Origin: Corynebacterium cystitidis
GTDB taxonomy: Bacteria > Actinomycetota > Actinomycetes > Mycobacteriales > Mycobacteriaceae
Assembly (NCBI RefSeq): GCF_900187295.1
Contig: NZ_LT906473.1
Span: 124,001-188,000 of the forward strand
DNA: 64,000 nucleotides
Reading direction: 5' to 3'
Shown: positions 28,180 through 37,461 of the stretch, piece by piece
Numbering within the stretch: the first letter of the stretch is position 1
Layout: every line of letters begins with the position of its first letter
Notes under the pieces: model-generated
Databases searched by the model: none
The model's input: the letters and a program-made list of their open reading frames with translations, nothing else
Told to the model about the DNA's origin: nothing
Translations under genes and position numbers: made by a program

Positions 28180-31100
28180 CTACATCCGCGGCTCGATGGG
28201 GTTGCCTTGCCACACGGTGCCGGCAGGCACCTGGTCGCCGCGCATCATCAGCGAACCCGGCCACACGGTGGCACCGTCGCCGACCGATGATGCCGGTAGC
28301 GCAACCGAATGCGCGGCTAACGTCGCACCCGCACCGATCTCCACGGTGTCCAGGCTCATCACACGGTCCTGAAACAGGTGCGTTTGCACCACGGTGCCGG
28401 GGCCGACAGTAGCGGCGTCGCCGACATAACACAGGTCTGTTTCGGGGAACCAGTAGGACTCTATCCACGCGCCACGCCCAATCTTCACACCAAGTGCCCG
28501 TAGTGCCACATTGAGCTCACCGGCACCGGAGGTGGGGTTTAAGAAATATGGTGCTGCGACGGCTTCGACGAAGGCGTCCTGCAGCTCATTGAGCCACACG
28601 AACCAGCTGAATAGCGGGTGGTCGCCGGCGCGGTGCGTGCCGACGCACACCCACTTCACAACTACTGTGATTGCCATCGCGAGCAGACCGGCCGCCATGA
28701 GGATGAGTCCGCCGAATGCGAATGGTGCCCACGTGCCTACAGCTTGGAGGAGGTAGTGGAACCCGCCGGCAATCGCGGCGGCGATCAGCGCGAAAGTCAT
28801 CGGTGCGAGCAGGCGCATCGTTTCCACCAGGCCACGGGCGAACTTCAAACCCAGCGACGGGGCATACGTGCGTGCCTCACCAGCAGCATCTTCGACCTCG
28901 ACGCGGCGCATCCGCTCCGGTGGGGACCCCCACCAGTTGGATCCAGCCTTCGCCTTCTTCGGCGTTGATGACAGCACGGCCACCAGCGAGTTCTTGGCAA
29001 GTTTGCGTCCCGGTGCGGTAATGCCGGAGTTACCCACGAAGGAGCGTTTACCTACGGTGGTATCGCCGGTCATCATCCAGCCGCCGCCGAGTTCGTAGCC
29101 GCCGATCATGGTGTCGTCGGCAAGAAAAGCGCCCTCTTTGACGTCCGACAGCGCTGGCACCATCACGGCAGTGGAGACCTCGGCGTTCTTGCCGATAGTT
29201 GCACCGAGGCTGCGCAGCCACAGCGGTGTGATCGCCCCGGCGTATAACGGGAATAGGCGGGTGCGGGCGTCATCCATCAGGCGGGTAATGGCCCACAGTC
29301 GCCAGCCGCCGAAGGAGCGCACGGCAGTGACACCGGGTTTGATGCCGATCTGTAGCACGCGCACACCGATCCAGGTGGCCACCATCGTGAAAACAAACAT
29401 AGCCAGCCCTCCTAGTGGAGCAAACAACAGCGCACCGATATAGGGGTTGCTGCCCGTGGCTTCGGTCAGGCCAACGGTGACGGCTACCGCAACCGCCGCG
29501 GCTGCGACAGGCAGCAGCTCTAACGCGATCGAGGTCAACCCGTAGCTCCACACCCAGTACGAACGCCGCGGGGGTAACTCGTCGGGGAAGCGGTGCTTTG
29601 ACCGGCCTACCTTTTTGGCTGGTGAACCGGACCAGCGCGCCCCCTTCTTTACCGGCTTGTCGCCGGTGACTGTTGATCCAGCTTCCACGTGGGCACGCGT
29701 TCCGACGACCGCACCTGGCAGCAGTGTGGAGCGCGCACCAATGCGCGCATTCTCACCAATGCTGATCTCGCCGACGTGCACCACATCGCCATCGACCCAA
29801 TAGCCGCTTAAGTCCACTTCGGGTTCCACGGCCGCATGATTACCGAGCGTGAGTAGGCCGGTGACCGGTGGTAGGCAGTGTAAGTCCACACCTTTGCCCA
29901 CCGTTGCGCCCAGCATGCGGGCGTAGTAGTTCACCCAGGTGGCACCCGAAATGGCCCGCGAGCCGGACGCGTCGGCCCAGCGCTCTGCCATCCAGATCCG
30001 CACGTGAGTGGCACCCCCTCGCGGATAGTCGCCAGGTGCAATCGAGCCTGTGAGCAGTCGCGCTCCCACCGCACCGATTGGCAAACGTCCAAGCGGGGTG
30101 GCAAACATGACAACTAGGCCCAGCACCAACCACCAGTTCGTGTGGACGGCCCAGCCAATGCCCAGCAGGTGCAGCACGTTGGAGACCACAAGCCACAGTG
30201 ACACAAAGCTGGCTGCTTGTAGTGTCATCGCAGCGATATTGAACAGGGTTTGTGCGATACGTGTGCCACCACGAACTGGGGTGACGTCGCGGGTTTCGGC
30301 AGGGCGATCGTCGGCAAGCGACATGCCTGTGTCCGCGGCAATCCTGTCCACGGTTTCGGCCAGTTTCTCCAAACGTGGGTGATCATAGAGGTCGCGCACA
30401 GCCATGGTGGGGATTTTCTCGCGCACACGCCCCACCAGGGTCGCTGCGGCCAGCGAGGTGCCGCCGAGCTCGAAAAAGTCAGCATCCTTGTTGTCCACCG
30501 ACACACCCAGCACGTCCACCCAGATCCCGGCCAGCCACGCCTCAGTCGGGGTCAAACCGGTGGCCTCCACACCCACACCAGGCAGTGGCCACGGCAACGC
30601 CTTCTTGTCCACCTTGCCGGAGGTAGTCACCGGCAGCTCATCCATCACACAGATGCGTGGGACCAGGGCTGCGGGCATTGTTTCACCCAGCTTGTTGTGT
30701 GCGGCCTCATGGTCGAACCCTTCCTCCGGGTTGTCCAGGGACACATAGCCCACCAGCACGGAGTCACCCGCGCCGGTCTTTTGCACAGCAACGGCCGAGT
30801 TATACACATTCGGCAGGGCCGCCACGTTGGCATCAACTTCACCAAGCTCAATGCGCCGGCCACCGATCTTGACCTGGTCGTCGACACGCCCCACAAAGTA
30901 CAGGCCATCTTCCTCCAAGCGCACATGGTCGCCAGACCTGTAGGCGCGACTCACGTCAAGCGATTTAATCGGTGCGTACTTCTCCGCATCCTTTACCGGG
31001 TCAAGGTAGCGTGCCAGGCCGACCCCACCAATGATCAGCTCGCCGACCTTACCAACGCCCACCTGTTGATCGTGCTTATCGACGACCCACAGATCCCAAC

Positions 31101-32067
31101 CATCCAACGGAAGGCCGATGCCCACTGGCTGGCCGGGGAAAAGTTGGGCAGCCGATGCCACCACGGTAGCTTCTGTGGGGCCATAGGTGTTCCACATTTC
31201 ACGCTCGCTGGTGGCCAAACGGTCAACCAGCTCCTGGGAGCAGGCCTCACCACCCACGATAAGCAGGCGCACGTGATCCAAAGCCTCCGCAGGCCACAGG
31301 CCCGCCAGTGTGGGAACCGTGGACACGACGGTAATATCGCGGCGAATCAGCCACGGGCCTAAGTCCTGGCCAGAGCGCACAAGCGAACGCGGCGCGGGAA
31401 CAAGGCATGCGCCTGAGCGCCACGCCAACCACATCTCCTCACAGCTGGCATCAAAAGCGACAGACAAGCCTGCAAGCACGCGGTCCTCGGGGCCAAGCGG
31501 GCCCTGGGGTGACTCGGCTAGAAAGAGCCGCGCCTCGGCATCGACGAAGGCAGCGGCACTACGGTGCTGGACTGCCACACCTTTCGGGGTGCCGGTAGAG
31601 CCAGAGGTGAAGATGATCCAGGCGTCGTCGTCAAGCGTGGGCAGATGGTCGCCCTGGCTGGTGGAAGTACCGGAGTCGTCGCCGTGGTCGTCGGAAAGCA
31701 TGCGGAAGCCCTCGTCGTCGAAAAGCCCGTCGATGCGGGCCTCCGAAAAGACGAGTTCGGCGCGCTCATCCGGGTCATCGGCATCAACCGGCACATAGGC
31801 GGCACCGGCATAAAGCGTGGCCAGGATGGCGGTGTAGAGCTCGCGCGAACCGCTGGTCATGCGGATACCAATGCGGTCACCGCGACGGATGCCGTTGCGG
31901 TGCAGCTCGTTGGCCCACGCCTGAACCTCCTCGAGTAACTCGGCGTAGGTGATCACGTCACCGTCGTCGATCGCCGCCGCCTCCGGGTAGGTGGTAGCGG
32001 TGGCGACAAAAATGTCGATCAGAGTGCGTGGCGCAGGAGCTTTCTCACTGGCGAGAAACTGCTGCAC
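28180..32067 (-). CDS. Pls/PosA-family NRPS-like enzyme (A-PCP-membrane-hexapeptide domains)
   Basis: 1295 residues. Adenylation domain at about 20-510 with core motifs IIFTSGSTGTPKGVA, FDASCEEMW, NTYGPTEATV, YRSGD, GRVDDQVKIGGRRIELGEVD and TTSGKVDKKAL; carrier domain with phosphopantetheine Ser in FFELGGTSLAAATLV (about 555). The remainder has several membrane helices and left-handed beta-helix (hexapeptide) repeats such as ISIGENARIGARSTLLPGAVVG. There is no classical condensation or thioesterase domain. This is the family containing epsilon-poly-lysine synthetase; the product here is unknown. The GTG start overlaps the marR stop as TAGTG, so the two are coupled. Confidence 0.88.
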   Translation of the reverse strand: MQQFLASEKAPAPRTLIDIFVATATTYPEAAAIDDGDVITYAELLEEVQAWANELHRNGIRRGDRIGIRMTSGSRELYTAILATLYAGAAYVPVDADDPDERAELVFSEARIDGLFDDEGFRMLSDDHGDDSGTSTSQGDHLPTLDDDAWIIFTSGSTGTPKGVAVQHRSAAAFVDAEARLFLAESPQGPLGPEDRVLAGLSVAFDASCEEMWLAWRSGACLVPAPRSLVRSGQDLGPWLIRRDITVVSTVPTLAGLWPAEALDHVRLLIVGGEACSQELVDRLATSEREMWNTYGPTEATVVASAAQLFPGQPVGIGLPLDGWDLWVVDKHDQQVGVGKVGELIIGGVGLARYLDPVKDAEKYAPIKSLDVSRAYRSGDHVRLEEDGLYFVGRVDDQVKIGGRRIELGEVDANVAALPNVYNSAVAVQKTGAGDSVLVGYVSLDNPEEGFDHEAAHNKLGETMPAALVPRICVMDELPVTTSGKVDKKALPWPLPGVGVEATGLTPTEAWLAGIWVDVLGVSVDNKDADFFELGGTSLAAATLVGRVREKIPTMAVRDLYDHPRLEKLAETVDRIAADTGMSLADDRPAETRDVTPVRGGTRIAQTLFNIAAMTLQAASFVSLWLVVSNVLHLLGIGWAVHTNWWLVLGLVVMFATPLGRLPIGAVGARLLTGSIAPGDYPRGGATHVRIWMAERWADASGSRAISGATWVNYYARMLGATVGKGVDLHCLPPVTGLLTLGNHAAVEPEVDLSGYWVDGDVVHVGEISIGENARIGARSTLLPGAVVGTRAHVEAGSTVTGDKPVKKGARWSGSPAKKVGRSKHRFPDELPPRRSYWVWSYGLTSIALELLPVAAAAVAVAVTVGLTEATGSNPYIGALLFAPLGGLAMFVFTMVATWIGVRVLQIGIKPGVTAVRSFGGWRLWAITRLMDDARTRLFPLYAGAITPLWLRSLGATIGKNAEVSTAVMVPALSDVKEGAFLADDTMIGGYELGGGWMMTGDTTVGKRSFVGNSGITAPGRKLAKNSLVAVLSSTPKKAKAGSNWWGSPPERMRRVEVEDAAGEARTYAPSLGLKFARGLVETMRLLAPMTFALIAAAIAGGFHYLLQAVGTWAPFAFGGLILMAAGLLAMAITVVVKWVCVGTHRAGDHPLFSWFVWLNELQDAFVEAVAAPYFLNPTSGAGELNVALRALGVKIGRGAWIESYWFPETDLCYVGDAATVGPGTVVQTHLFQDRVMSLDTVEIGAGATLAAHSVALPASSVGDGATVWPGSLMMRGDQVPAGTVWQGNPIEPRM

Positions 32068-32516
32068 TAGTCCTCGTCCTTGAGGATCGCCTTGGTCAGC
32101 TTCTTTAGGTGCTTGAGCTGCTTGGTGGTGGAAGCATCCAGGGCGCGGTCCTCGGCCGCAGTGACAAGTTCAGCAAGCTTGGCTTGGGCTTTCTTACCGT
32201 CTTTTGTTGGAGCGATGATCTGACGGCGCCGATCATCAGGGTCCCGCTCGCGGCTGGCCCAGCCGTGTTTTTCCAACGCGTCGATGAGGCGAACCATATC
32301 AGAGGCATCGATGGCCAGAGTGTCGGACAAGTGCGTTTGGCTGGCTGCGTCTTCCTCAACGATGCAGGTGAGCACCCAAAATTCACGCATATTGGTGTCC
32401 TGGCTTGCCAGGACGGCCTCAACCTCATCGCGGGTGCGGCGGCGCACGCGCTCAATCTGGAACGACGGGGAGGCCAGCAACGCTGGCGGTAAACTAAGCG
32501 ACTGTGACATAGCCAC
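32067..32516 (-). CDS. MarR-family transcriptional regulator
   Basis: 149 residues with a MarR winged helix: SQTHLSDTLAIDASDMVRLIDALEKHGWASRERDPDDRRRQIIAPT. It probably autoregulates and controls the coupled NRPS-like gene. GTG at 32516 and ATG at 32510 are both possible starts; neither has a clear RBS, so the message may be leaderless. Confidence 0.88.
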   Translation of the reverse strand: MAMSQSLSLPPALLASPSFQIERVRRRTRDEVEAVLASQDTNMREFWVLTCIVEEDAASQTHLSDTLAIDASDMVRLIDALEKHGWASRERDPDDRRRQIIAPTKDGKKAQAKLAELVTAAEDRALDASTTKQLKHLKKLTKAILKDED

Positions 32517-32995
32517 AATGGTAAATGGCCATCGTTAGAAAATAAAACGATAGGTTGCTACCCATCAACTGTATAGCGTGGTGTTTTTAATGCAATAGGT
32601 GATGCGGAGTGGGCTCAGCGTAGCAACTCCACACCAGCACTACACCTTGATACAGCCCAGCTATTGGTCGCAGAACTAATGGTCGCGCGTGCTGCGGTCT
32701 ACTAAACAAGGGCGAAATTGGTCCCGTTGCCCATATGATCTGGCAGTCTAAAGCGCACCCATATGCAACCCCCATTGAGGTTTCGGAGATGACTCAAAAG
32801 CTTTTTCGTTGCATGAGAGTTGAATTTAAAACGATAATTCTAATTCTTGCAAGTGTTATAAATTTACTGATTTATCGCGAGTTTTAGTCTCCGGCTGCCA
32901 GGAGCGGGTTGGTGGTACTGCGGTTCCGGTGAGACGGTACTGTCGGCTTCCGGGTTTGTGGTCGGCGCTGGGTGTTGATGTGGGGTTGTGGGGGG
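32517..32995. other. 480-bp spacer, A+T-rich, no gene seen
   Basis: Contains the marR promoter region at its left end and an A+T-rich stretch at about 32800-32885. Base composition differs from flanking genes, in keeping with acquired DNA next to IS remnants. Confidence 0.5.
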
Positions 32996-33445
32996 TTAGT
33001 CGCTGTCTTGGGCTGCTGCGGCCTGCTTTGCTAGATGCTTCCGCATGTCGAAATCGCCTATCTTGAGTCGACGTCCGTTGTTGAGCCTGCTGACGAGTGA
33101 TTCCGCGCCGATGCGGCTAGGAAAGACTTTGACCCAGTAGGCGGCGGTTGATTGTGAGCAGATAATGGTCGGCAGTCGGCCATCTCGCTCGATTACGATC
33201 TTGGTCAGGTCTTCTTGTCCGCGCAGGTCCACGCTGATGGTGCAAAAGTCGTCGAGGATAAGAACATCGACGTTTGTTAATGTGCGCATCATTGCCTCGT
33301 ACTGGTCGTCGCTGGGTGAATAGGCCGCTAGCTTGGCAACAAGCTGGTCGGGGCATAGATGTGCAGGTTGCTGGGATGCTCGCGCCAGTTAGTGGCCGCT
33401 AGGCGTTTGATCTGGCGTTCGCTAATTCCCCGGGCTTCCAGAATT
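32996..33445 (-). pseudogene. IstB-like IS21 helper ATPase, degraded
   Basis: The 3' part reads VDVLILDDFCTISVDLRGQEDL (Walker B), then IICSQSTAAYWVKVFPSRIGAESLVSRLNNGRRLKIG, typical of IstB C-termini. A separate upstream piece in another frame gives ISERQIKRLAATNWREHPSN (about 33365-33430). The middle and the P-loop are missing, so it is a remnant of an IS21-family element. No IstA was found. Confidence 0.8.
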
Positions 33446-33708
33446 CAGGTTAGAAGTGAAATCTAAAGGCATTGATGCCCATATGCGTGTCTCAGGCCAG
33501 GAGTTTTTCTTTCTCAAGGGGTCAAGAGTTATTGCGCAATGGCCCGAGATGAAAGACGAATGGTCAGCACGAACCCAAAAGACCTATGTGCCGCAGTCAT
33601 CTGCATCGCACTGCGTTCCGTCACCGGCTTACCCGCGCTCGTGGGCCCAAAGAAAAAGCTGTAACGTGAAGCGTCCTGGGTTTAGTTCCTACCTCAACTA
33701 AGGAAGGA

Positions 33709-34167
33709 TTGAGCACTATGCCCAAGAAGTATTCTGTCGAGTTCAAGGAGAAGGCGGTCCATCAGATCGTTGAAATGGTCCGCCTGGAGTCCTGTTCACT
33801 GCAACGCGCCTACGAGAAAGTCGGAGAACTCCTCTGGGTATCCCACCACACGTTACGAGCCTGGTACCGCGAAAGCATAACAGCCCGCGACAATGGCGAA
33901 CCGTCTGGTGGTGAATCCATGGAAGAAGAGCTCAAGCGGCTACGTCGGGAAAACCGCGAGCTTAAGCGAGCCAACGGGATTCTTAAGACCGCATCGGCTT
34001 TTTCGCGGCGGAACTCGACCGACCCACAACCAGATGATCTCCTACATCGGCGCTTACAAGGAGCAGTTTGGGGTCGAGGCCATCTGCCGCGTTCTTTCAC
34101 AGACAGATCGTGGTTTCATCACGTCCCGCGGTTACCGGAAAGCCAGGACACGCATCCCCAGTGCTAG
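33709..34167 (+). CDS. IS3 OrfA (HTH) reading frame
   Basis: MPKKYSVEFKEKAVHQIVEM then SHHTLRAWYRES and a leucine-zipper-like EEELKRLRRENRELKRANGILKTASAF, the usual OrfA. Homology ends at about 34003, at GCTTTTTCGC where a -1 slip would enter FAAELDRPTTR; beyond that the frame is out of register. Confidence 0.85.
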   Translation: MSTMPKKYSVEFKEKAVHQIVEMVRLESCSLQRAYEKVGELLWVSHHTLRAWYRESITARDNGEPSGGESMEEELKRLRRENRELKRANGILKTASAFSRRNSTDPQPDDLLHRRLQGAVWGRGHLPRSFTDRSWFHHVPRLPESQDTHPQC

Positions 34168-34944
34168 AGCCTTGAGTGATAGCTTGCTGGTTCCAGAAAT
34201 TCAACGCGTGCATGCACAAGAACTTCTCGGTCTACGGCATCCGCAAAATGTGGCACGCGATGAACCGTGAAGGCTACCCAATTGGACGAGACAAGACCGC
34301 ACGTTTGATGAAACTAGCAGGTGTGAGCGGCCGGCGTCGTGGGCGTAATCCGGTGACAACGATCCGTGCGAAAGTCCCGGATCATCGCCCAGATTTAGTT
34401 CAGCGAAATTTCCGTGCCCAGGCTCCTGGGCGGCTGTGGGTAGCTGATATCACTTACGTACGCACCCTTTCGGGATTCGCGTACACCGCGTTTGTTATTG
34501 ATGTATTCAATCGGAAGATTGTCGGCGTTGCCACACGCTCTACGATGCGTACAGATGCACTTCCTATGGAAGCTTTAGAGCATGCTCTGACTACTGCTGG
34601 TCGAATCCATGGAAACCAGCTGATCCACCACAGTGATAGGGGAAGTCAGTATGTGTCGTTGAAAATACTCCACGGCATTGGCGCAATCCGGGATCCGACC
34701 GAGTGTGGGAACAGTTGGCGATTCTTATGACAACGCTCTGGCTGAAACCGTCAACGGGCTCTACAAGGCCGAACTCATCCACGCGCAAGGCCCGTGGACA
34801 TCAGTAGGAGAAGTTGAACTGGCCACCTTGCGGTGGGTTTACTGGTGGAATACCAAGCGTCTCCATCAAGCATTGGACTACGCCACCCCACAAGAAGTAG
34901 AAACCGAGTACTATCTCACCGAGCCCATCAACACAGGGTCGTAA
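34002..34944 (+). pseudogene. IS3 OrfB transposase, several frameshifts
   Basis: Pieces in three frames: FAAELDRPTTR up to about 34033; MISYIGAYKEQFGVEAICRVL to about 34215; NFSVYGIRKMWHAMNREGYP, LWVADITYVRTLSG (first Asp) and LIHHSDRGSQY (second Asp) to about 34662; then LAQSGIRPSVGTVGDSYDNA and LAETVNGLYKAEL (Glu). The last shift coincides with a run of four A at about 34661-34665 where three would restore the frame. The catalytic DDE set is encoded but not in one frame, so the copy cannot make transposase. Confidence 0.88.
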
Positions 34945-34971
34945 AAGAAGCGGAACTAAACCCAGGACGCT

Positions 34972-35040
34972 TCAACCCGAGTGCGTGAGCGCCTTATCCT
35001 CGGCAGTGCGCTTCTTGAAAAGGTCAATAAACCAACTCAT
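34972..35040 (-). CDS. 22-residue peptide ending in the IS end
   Basis: MSWFIDLFKKRTAEDKALTH plus SG, with AGGAGAA nine bases before ATG. Its stop TGA is the first three bases of the IS right end, so insertion has probably truncated or altered the original C-terminus. The N-terminal part is hydrophobic and the rest charged, as in some toxic or membrane micropeptides, but no family was recognised. Confidence 0.4.
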   Translation of the reverse strand: MSWFIDLFKKRTAEDKALTHSG

Positions 35041-35059
35041 GATTCTTCTCCTGAAAACA

Positions 35060-35096
35060 AGTCGTCCCTGCCGCTGATTATGTGGCAGGGACGACT
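35060..35096 (-). terminator. Perfect 13-bp hairpin with T tract on minus strand
   Basis: AGTCGTCCCTGCC / GGCAGGGACGACT separated by 11 bases. Read on the minus strand it is followed by TGTTTTC and then the RBS of the 22-residue peptide. It can terminate the DUF2283 transcript or act as an attenuator for the peptide. Confidence 0.7.
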
Positions 35097-35164
35097 CTCG
35101 AAAATTGCTAGAAAATCTCGCAAACTCTATTTGTTGTCCATAGGGGTTGAATAAAGGGCACTTG

Positions 35165-35389
35165 TCATAGGTGATGTGCTTCGTCAAGAACGTCATCACG
35201 TAAACCAACTGACGCTGAGAGTATTTCAATCCCTAGAAGGTAGCCTTCACTATCAACATCAATCGTCACTTGCGTTTGCCCATTTGGTGTTTCTATGAGA
35301 GAAACCTGTTGCGCTGATTCATTCGGTTCAATATCTTTACCAAAAGTAATATATGCGGCATCGGCTTCTCTGTCGTAGGTCATCTTCAT
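35165..35389 (-). CDS. DUF2283 protein
   Basis: 74 residues, MKMTYDREADAAYITFGKD, ending LGIEILSASVGLRDDVLDEA. This is the DUF2283 pattern (D.DADALYI... and D..G.LVGIEIL..S), small proteins of unknown function often found with toxin-antitoxin-like genes. The ATG at 35387-35389 has AAAGGG nine bases upstream; a GTG three codons earlier is possible. Divergent from the next gene. Confidence 0.75.
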   Translation of the reverse strand: MKMTYDREADAAYITFGKDIEPNESAQQVSLIETPNGQTQVTIDVDSEGYLLGIEILSASVGLRDDVLDEAHHL

Positions 35390-35427
35390 GATGATCACCC
35401 TTTCGTGACTGTAATCTGGAGAGTCTC

Positions 35428-35730
35428 GTGGTTGAGTCGTCGTTCGCTCAGCGTGTGCGGGATTATTTGGCCCAGCATGAAGGTGCGTTTGCTGAGTGTC
35501 GGATTACCACCCAGTACGGCACCTATGTTGGGTTTAAGCCGTTTTCTTTGTATGAGGATGTTCCTGACGCACCATTTTTCCGGATTCGTAAATCACCACA
35601 GGAGCCGACGATGTGGTTGGAGACGTTGTATAGTGAGGATTTTGCTAAGTGGATAGCTGATCATCTTCCGACAGACGGGCTTCGGATAGTACCGGTGACC
35701 AGGAACGAGAAGTTCCAGGTGTTGGAGTGA
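35428..35730 (+). CDS. Unrecognised 100-residue protein
   Basis: GTG start, VESSFAQRVRDYLAQHEGAF to RNEKFQVLE. Acidic and aromatic, no signal peptide or membrane segment. It begins 39 bp from the DUF2283 start on the opposite strand; TCTGGAGAG just upstream may serve as RBS. Function unknown. Confidence 0.55.
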   Translation: MVESSFAQRVRDYLAQHEGAFAECRITTQYGTYVGFKPFSLYEDVPDAPFFRIRKSPQEPTMWLETLYSEDFAKWIADHLPTDGLRIVPVTRNEKFQVLE

Positions 35731-35857
35731 TGATCACACCTGAGCTGCTTTAAGCTCAGCCTTTAGTCTGCCCCGGACAGCCCGCGCCCATGAAGTGAGG
35801 CCGCAGTGCTCAACTGCGGTCTGTAGCGGCTGTACGGAGGGGATTACGCTGATGGCA

Positions 35858-36151
35858 TTACTCGGTGAGAAGGCCTTGCCGCACCCACTCGGTGGTGCCA
35901 CCGACAACGTTGTGGATATTCTCCCAACCGCGAACGCTCTCCAAGTATTCGGCGGCCTGCGCGCTGCGGCCGCCGGAACGGCAGATGAGATAGATCGGCT
36001 GGGAAGGGTCGATCTTGTCCGAGAGAGTGGCGAAGTTGCTCAGTGGCAGATTCACCGCACCCTTCGCGTGGACCTCGGCGAACTCGTCAACCTCGCGGAC
36101 ATCGATCAGCTGTGCATTGTCGGGGACTTCTTTAACGGTTACTTCTTTCAT
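35858..36151 (-). CDS. Single-domain rhodanese
   Basis: 97 residues: VTVKEVPDNAQLIDVREVDEF, GAVNLPLSNF and the active-site loop LICRSGGRSAQAAEYL with catalytic Cys. Transfers sulfane sulfur to acceptors such as cyanide or thiols, or acts in sulfur relay. ATG at 36149-36151 is chosen; a TTG three codons earlier is the alternative. It follows the ornithine cyclodeaminase-like gene within 11 bp and is likely in the same transcript. Confidence 0.88.
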   Translation of the reverse strand: MKEVTVKEVPDNAQLIDVREVDEFAEVHAKGAVNLPLSNFATLSDKIDPSQPIYLICRSGGRSAQAAEYLESVRGWENIHNVVGGTTEWVRQGLLTE

Positions 36152-36162
36152 GTCCGCCAAGT

Positions 36163-37257
36163 TTATGCCAACGCGGGCTTATCCCACAGGTTTAACTTGG
36201 TACCGATTCCCTTTTTCACCGCATTACGGTACACGTCGGTTGCCCACGCTACGTCCTCCACGGGCATCCCGCCAGCAGAATAGAGGAAGATCTGGTTAGC
36301 ACTAGTCCGTTCGAGGCGACGCCCCGACGCGATATCTGCTATCTCCTCAATCCGGTCTGCGGCAAGACGGCCGGCGCGCATTAGATCATGCCAGTGCGTG
36401 CCGACGATCCCCAGTCGCTCATATGCTTCCACTCCGTACTCTTCGGCCCAGGCGTCGTACAAGCGCCACGCATCAACCACCATGCGGGCATCCCCCTGGA
36501 TGAGTTCATCGTCGTCGAAACGTACTGCGGCAGGCAGCAGCAGAAGCGCACCGGGTTTGATCCATTCCTTCTTTAAGAAAGGGTAGGCGGATGAACCGGA
36601 GCCGTTGGTGGTTACAGTGACGGTCAAGACGTCGGATTCACGGGCGATTTCCTCATAAGATGCGGCGGAGACAATCTCGGTGACCTGCGGGAAGCGAGGT
36701 GTGATGTAGTCGGCGAAGCGCTGCACGTCCGCGTCGTCAAGCGCCTTAGCCACAATGCGGGTAATGCTCGGGCGCAGTGTCAGGGTGGTCTGGGTGACCG
36801 AACGGCCGATTACGCCCGGGCCAATCACACCCATGGTTTGGGCATCTTCGCGCGCTAAGTGCTTCACAGCAACACCGGGGATTGCGCCAGTGCGATACGC
36901 CGACAAGAGGTTGGCAGACATATATGCCAGGGGCGCGCCCGTATCAGTGTCATTAAGCTGGAACATCAGGATCGAACGCGGCAGACCTTTCCCACGGTTG
37001 GCGATATTCGAGCCGTACCACTTTACGCCTGTGGTGCCGAAACGGCCGCCGAGATAAGCAGGCATCGCCATAAAGCGGCGGTCCGGCCCGTCGGCAGGCA
37101 TATTCGTATGCGCTGGGTCTTTCGGGAAACTGATCATTGCACCATGAGACATGGCGTTAGCCCCAGCCATGCGGAAGTCTCCATCGCGCACCAGGATCAG
37201 GGTTTCTTCCATCACATCCACGCAGCGCGCAATATCTGTCACGCCGGCATCAATCAT
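36163..37257 (-). CDS. Ornithine cyclodeaminase / mu-crystallin family protein
   Basis: 364 residues from the first ATG: GTTGVKWYGSNIANRGKGLP, then the Rossmann motif GVIGPGVIGRSV and DVLTVTVTTNGSGSSAYPF. The family uses NAD to deaminate ornithine to proline or reduces related imines; some actinobacterial members are annotated as tyramine oxidase subunit B. Family-like coding sequence (AVSDTSIDFLYLDEQDMIDA) continues 15-16 codons upstream of this ATG, but no ATG, GTG or TTG occurs there before a stop; a GTT at 37300-37302 sits where the start would be, eight bases after AAGAGG. The gene may therefore have lost its start. Confidence 0.8.
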   Translation of the reverse strand: MIDAGVTDIARCVDVMEETLILVRDGDFRMAGANAMSHGAMISFPKDPAHTNMPADGPDRRFMAMPAYLGGRFGTTGVKWYGSNIANRGKGLPRSILMFQLNDTDTGAPLAYMSANLLSAYRTGAIPGVAVKHLAREDAQTMGVIGPGVIGRSVTQTTLTLRPSITRIVAKALDDADVQRFADYITPRFPQVTEIVSAASYEEIARESDVLTVTVTTNGSGSSAYPFLKKEWIKPGALLLLPAAVRFDDDELIQGDARMVVDAWRLYDAWAEEYGVEAYERLGIVGTHWHDLMRAGRLAADRIEEIADIASGRRLERTSANQIFLYSAGGMPVEDVAWATDVYRNAVKKGIGTKLNLWDKPALA

Positions 37258-37461
37258 GTCTTGTTCGTCGAGGTAGAGAAAATCGATGGAAGTATCAGAA
37301 ACAGCTAAGACCTCTTACCACAAAGTAAATGGTTGAAATTTGGTATAAGCGTGAGGCTACCTACTCCTCATTTGCCCTGTGAGAGACACGCCAGTCCGGT
37401 TGGGGATCATCGATGGCGAGGCGGGGGCGGCGCGGTGGCGGCCCGCCGCCTACTGCAACAG

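Larger units (their letters stand above)
33667..34974 (+). mobile_element. IS3-family insertion sequence, decayed
   Basis: 1308-bp element bounded by perfect 23-bp inverted repeats at 33667-33689 and 34952-34974 (TGAAGCGTCCTGGGTTTAGT... and its complement). It encodes orfA and a broken orfB transposase with DDE residues. Flanks show no clear target duplication. Ends are intact, so it could be moved in trans. Confidence 0.9.

Noticed and set aside
33456..33666. Open frames between the IstB remnant and the IS3 left end
   Set aside because: Several short frames in different phases, none with RBS or recognisable similarity.
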